Source: Gymnopilus junonius (taxonomy: Eukaryota; Basidiomycota; Agaricomycetes; Agaricales; Galerinaceae). Taken from it: a stretch of 64,000 nt of DNA. Every line of letters begins with the position of its first letter. Positions within the stretch are counted from its first letter, which is position 1. A program made the position numbers and the translations under genes. The stretch spans positions 930,001 through 994,000 of the forward strand of contig JADNYJ010000001.1 in assembly GCA_015501075.1 (NCBI GenBank), given 5' to 3'. Shown here one piece after another: positions 59,845 to 64,000 of the stretch. The notes under the pieces are model-generated. The model did not search any database. It was not told the DNA's origin and saw only the letters and a program-made list of their open reading frames with translations.

Positions 59845-61771
59845 ATGGCTGCTTCAGCTGCAGACATTCGTAGTGCGCTTTCCATTCCAGAGAGCAGCAC
59901 ACCAGCAGCACCGCAGCCCAAGAAGAGCACGGCTGCTGCACGAAAGCCAGAAGGAATCTCTAGGGAACTCTACTCACTTATTGGCCCATCAGCACCGTCA
60001 TTAGCAGCTCAACTCGCCAAACCGCGTCTCAAACAGAAGCCAAAGTTCGGAGGCGCAGGGGCAAAAGTGAGATGGTTCGTGAAGGCCTAAGCTCTTGTTT
60101 GTATATCATTTTCTTACATTTTGTTATTTTCAGGGAGCTACGTGCGTTCAAAAATCCGGCGCGGTCAGACAGCCTGGAACTTCGACATTGGGAGAAAGTC
60201 ACGCCAGATGGACCTAGCGGTACGCATCCTTACCTGCACATCGATTCTACTTTATAAATGATTTATGTTTTACATGTTCAGAATACCCCTTTTCCAAGTA
60301 CAGCGTCCAGCCCAACACGTACACATACTCTCAGGACGAATACACGCGGTTTCTTGAAGGTTCCTTGCCTATTTGCTTTCGGTCAATTGGGAGTCACTCT
60401 GAGCTACCATGCAGATAAAGAATGGACGAAGGAAGAAACAGATTATCTTTTCAGCGTTGTACAGGATTATGATTCACGGTGGTACATCATTCACGATCGC
60501 TATGAATATCCAAACGACCCACAACGCTCTCTTGAAGTAAGATTTTAATGCCAACAAACCACATCTCACATTTTCCTGATTTTGATTTCAAAGGACCTCA
60601 GAGATCGATACTATAGTGTCTGTCGTAAATTAATTCGTCACCGGCCTTGGGCAGGAGACGATCTCGCTAAAGCGGCCCTTGTATCGAGTTTCCAGTTCGA
60701 CAAAGGTAACGTGTTTCTTTTCTTATCCTTTTCTCTAGGGTTATTCATGGCATTCAAAGAACGTGAGGTTATGAGGAAAAAATACATTACGAGCCTGGAA
60801 AATCGGACACCTGACCAAATTGCAGAAGAAGAGGCTCTCTACGTCGAGGTAAAACGCCTGGAACACAATGAACGCAAATTCAAACGGGACCGAGAATCTT
60901 TATTGAGAATTCTTGCTGGAATAGATTCTGGGCTGCCCGACATTGTGGAAGATGATGGTGTTCCGTTGGGCATCACGGGCGACGCGTCGAACACTAAAGC
61001 AAAGAAAAAAAAAGGTGGACAAACCACAGACCTCGATAGTCCAGCAACTCCGTCTGTCGCTAGCTTACCTGCAAGCAAAAGACCACACTCAACAAAGAAT
61101 GCAGCTTACGGTACGACTTTTAGCCCGCCTTTTCCAAAGCCGTTTTATTTACGGAAGTTCCTTGCAGACTCACAACATTGTATTACTCGCACAGAGGTTC
61201 CGTCTACCAGTGTCGCGACGAAGGCAGCACATCAACCAGCCTATTTACGATCATTCAAGTTACCTACGCCTAAGGCTGCAATTGCTCCAAAGATATCACA
61301 ATCTTTAGCAGAGCTCGGAGTAAAACACACCCGCCTCGTCATGCCCACACGCGAGAATGTCCACCGTCTAGAAGCCTTAATGGAAGCCACGACGTCTCTC
61401 GTGGAAACCAAGCGTGTGGTGGATAAGGTCGACTACGATATTCAGGTCTTGAAAACTCGTCTAGGGTTAAGAGAGCAAAGCCATTCAGCTAATGGTGGCG
61501 AGGCGAAGATAGAGGGTGGAGACTCAATGGACATCGACAATTCGCAGGTAGGCGACGCTGAGAACGAGGAAGGTGAGGGGGGAAGGGGGCAAAGTGTCGT
61601 CAGTGTGCGGAGTGGGAGAAGCAGAAAACACGTGAGTTGTACCTTCTATCGAAGAGCGGTGGTTAGTGGCTAACGACTCATCCTGTCCTTTAGCCACGAC
61701 GTTCAATGTCTGTCTCATCTGTAGATACTGCCTCAACGAGGGCGGGCACAAAACGACAGAAACGCGGCTGA
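59845..61771 (+). CDS. SWC4: Swc4 / DMAP1, subunit of SWR1 and NuA4 complexes
   Basis: Chromatin factor shared by the SWR1 remodeller (H2A.Z exchange) and the NuA4 acetyltransferase, in the nucleus. The ATG at 59845 gives MAASAADIRSALSIPES. Conserved text: GISRELYSLIGPSAPSLAA, RAFKNPARSDSLELRHWEK, FSKYSVQPNTYTYSQDEYTR, then a SANT-like domain DKEWTKEETDYLFSVVQDYD and WYIIHDRYEYPNDPQRSLE, DLRDRYYSVCRKLIRHRP, FDKEREVMRKKYITSLENRT. The C-terminal DMAP1 part has LAELGVKHTRLVMPTRENVH and LMEATTSLVETKRVVDKVDY. Ends with a basic tail (RAGTKRQKRG) at 61771. Seven introns join in frame. About 510 residues, family length. Confidence 0.95.
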
Positions 61772-61961
61772 GTCGTTGGTATTTCCGCATAATAATCCGG
61801 AGTCAATGTAATGCGCGGTGTAAGAGTAATCGTGTACATGCTAGATATAAAACCAATTAGAACATTAAGAGTCCAATGATATCAAGGTAATGGAACAATG
61901 CTACAGTCGAGCCGCGTTGTAGGTGACGAAAATAAGTCATGGACATTGTGAAATTGTCTGC

Positions 61962-62599
61962 CTACGTAGACGGTTGTGTAAAGCGAAGGATGAAATTAAT
62001 GATAACCGCAACTAGAATTAAGATTAGAAGGACTGCCATGAATGTCTGAATCGAGTGAGGCATACGAAGGAGTGCGATACACAGGACAGTCTAATTGAGG
62101 TAGACAATTAAGCGCAAGGAGGAAAACGTAAATGACGTAGAAACACACCGGGCCGACCCTATCATCGTAGGGTCCTCGTCCACCGCGACGAATGGAGGCA
62201 GCTCTCCAATGGTACGTGTAAAGCGCGTAAATCATGATGGCCATGGCTAAGATTTAAGGGAATCGACGGAAAGAATTGAAACATAATCGGTCAGACGCTT
62301 GGCTGCAGAGCCGCGGGAGTAGAGTAACGGACCAACAGCAGAGAACATGCCAGCGCTTATTTTTCCGACCTAGAAAAGCAAGAAGGATTAAGACATTTTA
62401 TGAGCAAAAAAGAGGTCGGGGAATGCGGCACCTTATCACCAAAATTCAACAAACCCACAGCCAGTCCACCAAGGACAACGGTAAAGTGCAACCATGAAAG
62501 AAAGGTACGCTCATTTGCAAAGGAAACCTTGGGCTCTACGCGAACTGGAAGGGCGATACGCTTTGTCGCTGTGCGTTGGAGCAACGGCTGGGTCGACAT
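61962..62599 (-). CDS. VTC1: Vacuolar transporter chaperone Vtc1
   Basis: Small membrane subunit of the VTC complex, which makes polyphosphate from ATP at the vacuole membrane; also linked to microautophagy. The ATG at 62599 gives [20 protein letters not shown]. The DUF202-type domain follows: [36 protein letters not shown], then after introns [65 protein letters not shown], ending at 61962. Three membrane helices. Four introns, two very near the 3' end. About 130 residues, normal for Vtc1 (no SPX or tunnel domain). Confidence 0.94.
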
Positions 62600-62876
62600 C
62601 AGCAATGACTGCAGCGAAGATGGAAAGTTGGTGTTGAGACCCGTCTGTGCTATATATACCCTAGAGCTAAAAAGGAAAGTCGGAGAATGGACCAACCCAA
62701 GCACGCACGTTCGCAGAATCACCCCGCCTTTCGCCTTGTCATTATCTGGCTCATCAAGTGGACATCGAAGCAGACAAACTCCGGCTTCATTTTCTCAACA
62801 AGTAAGTGGTCACATTACTGGTATGTAGATAGTACAGAACAACAGCATAAAAGAATCAACGCAATTTCACCACTCA

Positions 62877-63784
62877 TCACCTTCCGCCACTCATCATTCG
62901 TAGTCGATCTGGGTGAATGCTGGGAGGGACAGGTCCTGAGTTGGGGTTGGGTGGTGGTGACGTCTGAGATGGAGGAGGGCCATTGAAACCACCAGGAGGG
63001 AAATTACTCGGCGGTGCATTGCTACCGGGAGGGAATGGCGGAATGGGAATTCCTCCACCGGGAGGTCCTTGGCCAGGAGGGAAGGGAGGCGGGCCTAGGA
63101 TATGATGTATTGGTCAGTTTTTCTCTCATGAACGTAGATGATACACACCGCCAAAGCTACCAGGAGGCCCGTTCAGCCCCGGAGGAGGCATACCACCCGG
63201 AGGGAAGGGAGGACCGCCTGGGGTCATTCCTGGGGGAAAGCCTGGGCCGGGAGGGAAAGGCGGTCGAGCTGTGGAAATTCACTTGTTAGAAAATCGAGAT
63301 ATAGGAACATGAAAAACACTTACGTCCACCGAATCCAGGCGGGGGCATGGGCTGTCCATAACCCATGGGAGGACCACCAAATCCTGGAGGAGGAGCGCCA
63401 AGATGCTGAGGGCCGAAACCAAAACCCCCTGGTGGTGGACCTCCACTCTCGTATGCGGAGGTGATTTGATCGATGATATTCTGAGCCTTGTCATGTCCTA
63501 GGGCTGCGATAAAACCAATTACTAAGTAGCAAAATGAAGCAAGGGCTGAAGAAGACGTACAAGCATAGTAATCCCTGACGTTCGCAAGGTGATTCCTGCC
63601 ACTATTGTGAGCTTTTCGTACTGTGCAAACTGAATTAGCTGTCTGGTAGTCAACGGGTGCGGAAAGCTTACCTGACGTTGAATCGTGAGTGAGAAAGACG
63701 TCACAGTAATCGCAATAGTGTTTCTGTGTCGAATCAGTTACTACGTGTATAAAAGCAAGACAATTTAGGGTAACTTACTGGCAT
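62877..63784 (-). CDS. YHC1: U1 snRNP protein C
   Basis: U1-C stabilises pairing of U1 snRNA with the 5' splice site. The ATG at 63784 gives MP, followed by an intron two codons in, then [15 protein letters not shown], and after the next intron [20 protein letters not shown]. The C2H2 zinc finger (CDYC...H...H) is intact. The rest is a proline/glycine-rich region of about 140 residues with repeated PPG and FPPG units ([14 protein letters not shown]), ending [16 protein letters not shown] at 62877, the usual U1-C C-terminus. Five exons. About 205 residues. Its start codon lies 142 bases from that of LSM3 on the other strand, so the two splicing proteins share one promoter interval. Confidence 0.96.
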
Positions 63785-63926
63785 GATGGTGGTGGTCGAG
63801 TGACAAGTAAAGCTGATCGAGAGCAAGTCAATACTCAATTTGGTCGGAGTTCGGAAGTGATCACGTGAATACTTTGCGTCGATCGTGCAGTCCTTCGACC
63901 TTCTAATACAACCCTCTCTGGTCTCA
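63785..63926. promoter_or_regulatory. Divergent promoter interval, U1-C / LSM3
   Basis: 142 bases between the start codons of two spliceosome genes. CACGTG-like sequence (TCACGTGA) is visible near 63860-63867, a palindromic E-box-like site in the middle. Shared control is inferred. Confidence 0.5.
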
Positions 63927-64000
63927 ATGGATCCTTCAGCAACGGGCATACAAGAGCCATTTGATCTTATTAGATTGTCACTAAGTGAACGTGTATTTGT
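63927..64000 (+). CDS. LSM3: LSM3, start of the gene (runs off the right edge)
   Basis: Sm-like ring protein of the LSm2-8 (U6 snRNA) and LSm1-7 (mRNA decay) complexes. The ATG at 63927 gives MDPSATGIQEPFDLIRLSLS; the text EPFDLIRLSLSERVFV is the start of the LSm3 Sm domain. Only the first 24 residues are in the window, so intron structure and completeness are unknown. Confidence 0.85.
   Translation, partial: MDPSATGIQEPFDLIRLSLSERVF

Overview
This is an intron-rich fungal chromosome segment, almost certainly from a mushroom-forming basidiomycete (Agaricomycetes). The evidence is dense genes on both strands, many GT-AG introns of about 45-65 bases, a typical basidiomycete housekeeping set, and several families that I know only as unnamed Agaricomycetes proteins. 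All gene models were spliced by hand from the sequence, so exon edges are my inference except where reading frame and family motifs fix them.

Layout. 1-2625: 5' part of nucleoporin Nup120 (minus). 2.6-5.7 kb: gene-poor. 5.7-6.4: conserved orphan. 6.6-7.7: membrane-bound cytochrome-b5-like (MAPR-type) protein. 8.4-10.6: Sst2/FlbA-type RGS protein. 10.6-12.8: gene-poor. 12.8-16.5: orphan coiled-coil protein and an alpha/beta hydrolase. 16.9-22.1: UDP-glucuronate decarboxylase, bystin (Enp1) and an HpcH/HpaI aldolase. 22.1-26.6: dienelactone-hydrolase/SnoaL-like protein, chromate transporter and a GPI-anchored Kre9-like wall protein. 27.1-30.0: two tandem GNAT acetyltransferases around an uncertain gene. 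30.2-36.6: Gemin2, a lysine-rich basic protein, a small membrane protein, a small basic protein and a dual-specificity phosphatase. 37.2-42.7: Arf GTPase, exocyst Sec15 and an HAD phosphatase. 43.0-53.9: two alpha-tubulin genes in opposite orientation flanking CPSF100 (Cft2) and a long hormone-sensitive-lipase-like esterase. 54.2-63.8: glutaminyl-tRNA synthetase, AAA ATPase, Swc4/DMAP1, Vtc1 and U1-C. The start of LSM3 lies at the right edge.

The genes are mostly unrelated housekeeping functions: nuclear pore, ribosome assembly, snRNP assembly and splicing, 3'-end processing, secretion, G-protein signalling and polyphosphate. At least seven neighbouring pairs are divergent with 140-260 bases between start codons, so shared promoters are common. 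I see no secondary-metabolite cluster, transposon, CRISPR array, tRNA or rRNA gene, and no new biological system.

The most striking signal is technical or evolutionary. Eight single-base frameshifts interrupt otherwise well-preserved genes: chromate transporter, second GNAT, Sec15 four times, HAD phosphatase and first alpha-tubulin. All can be placed at short homopolymers. This fits residual indel errors of a long-read assembly better than decay, because Sec15 and alpha-tubulin are otherwise intact.
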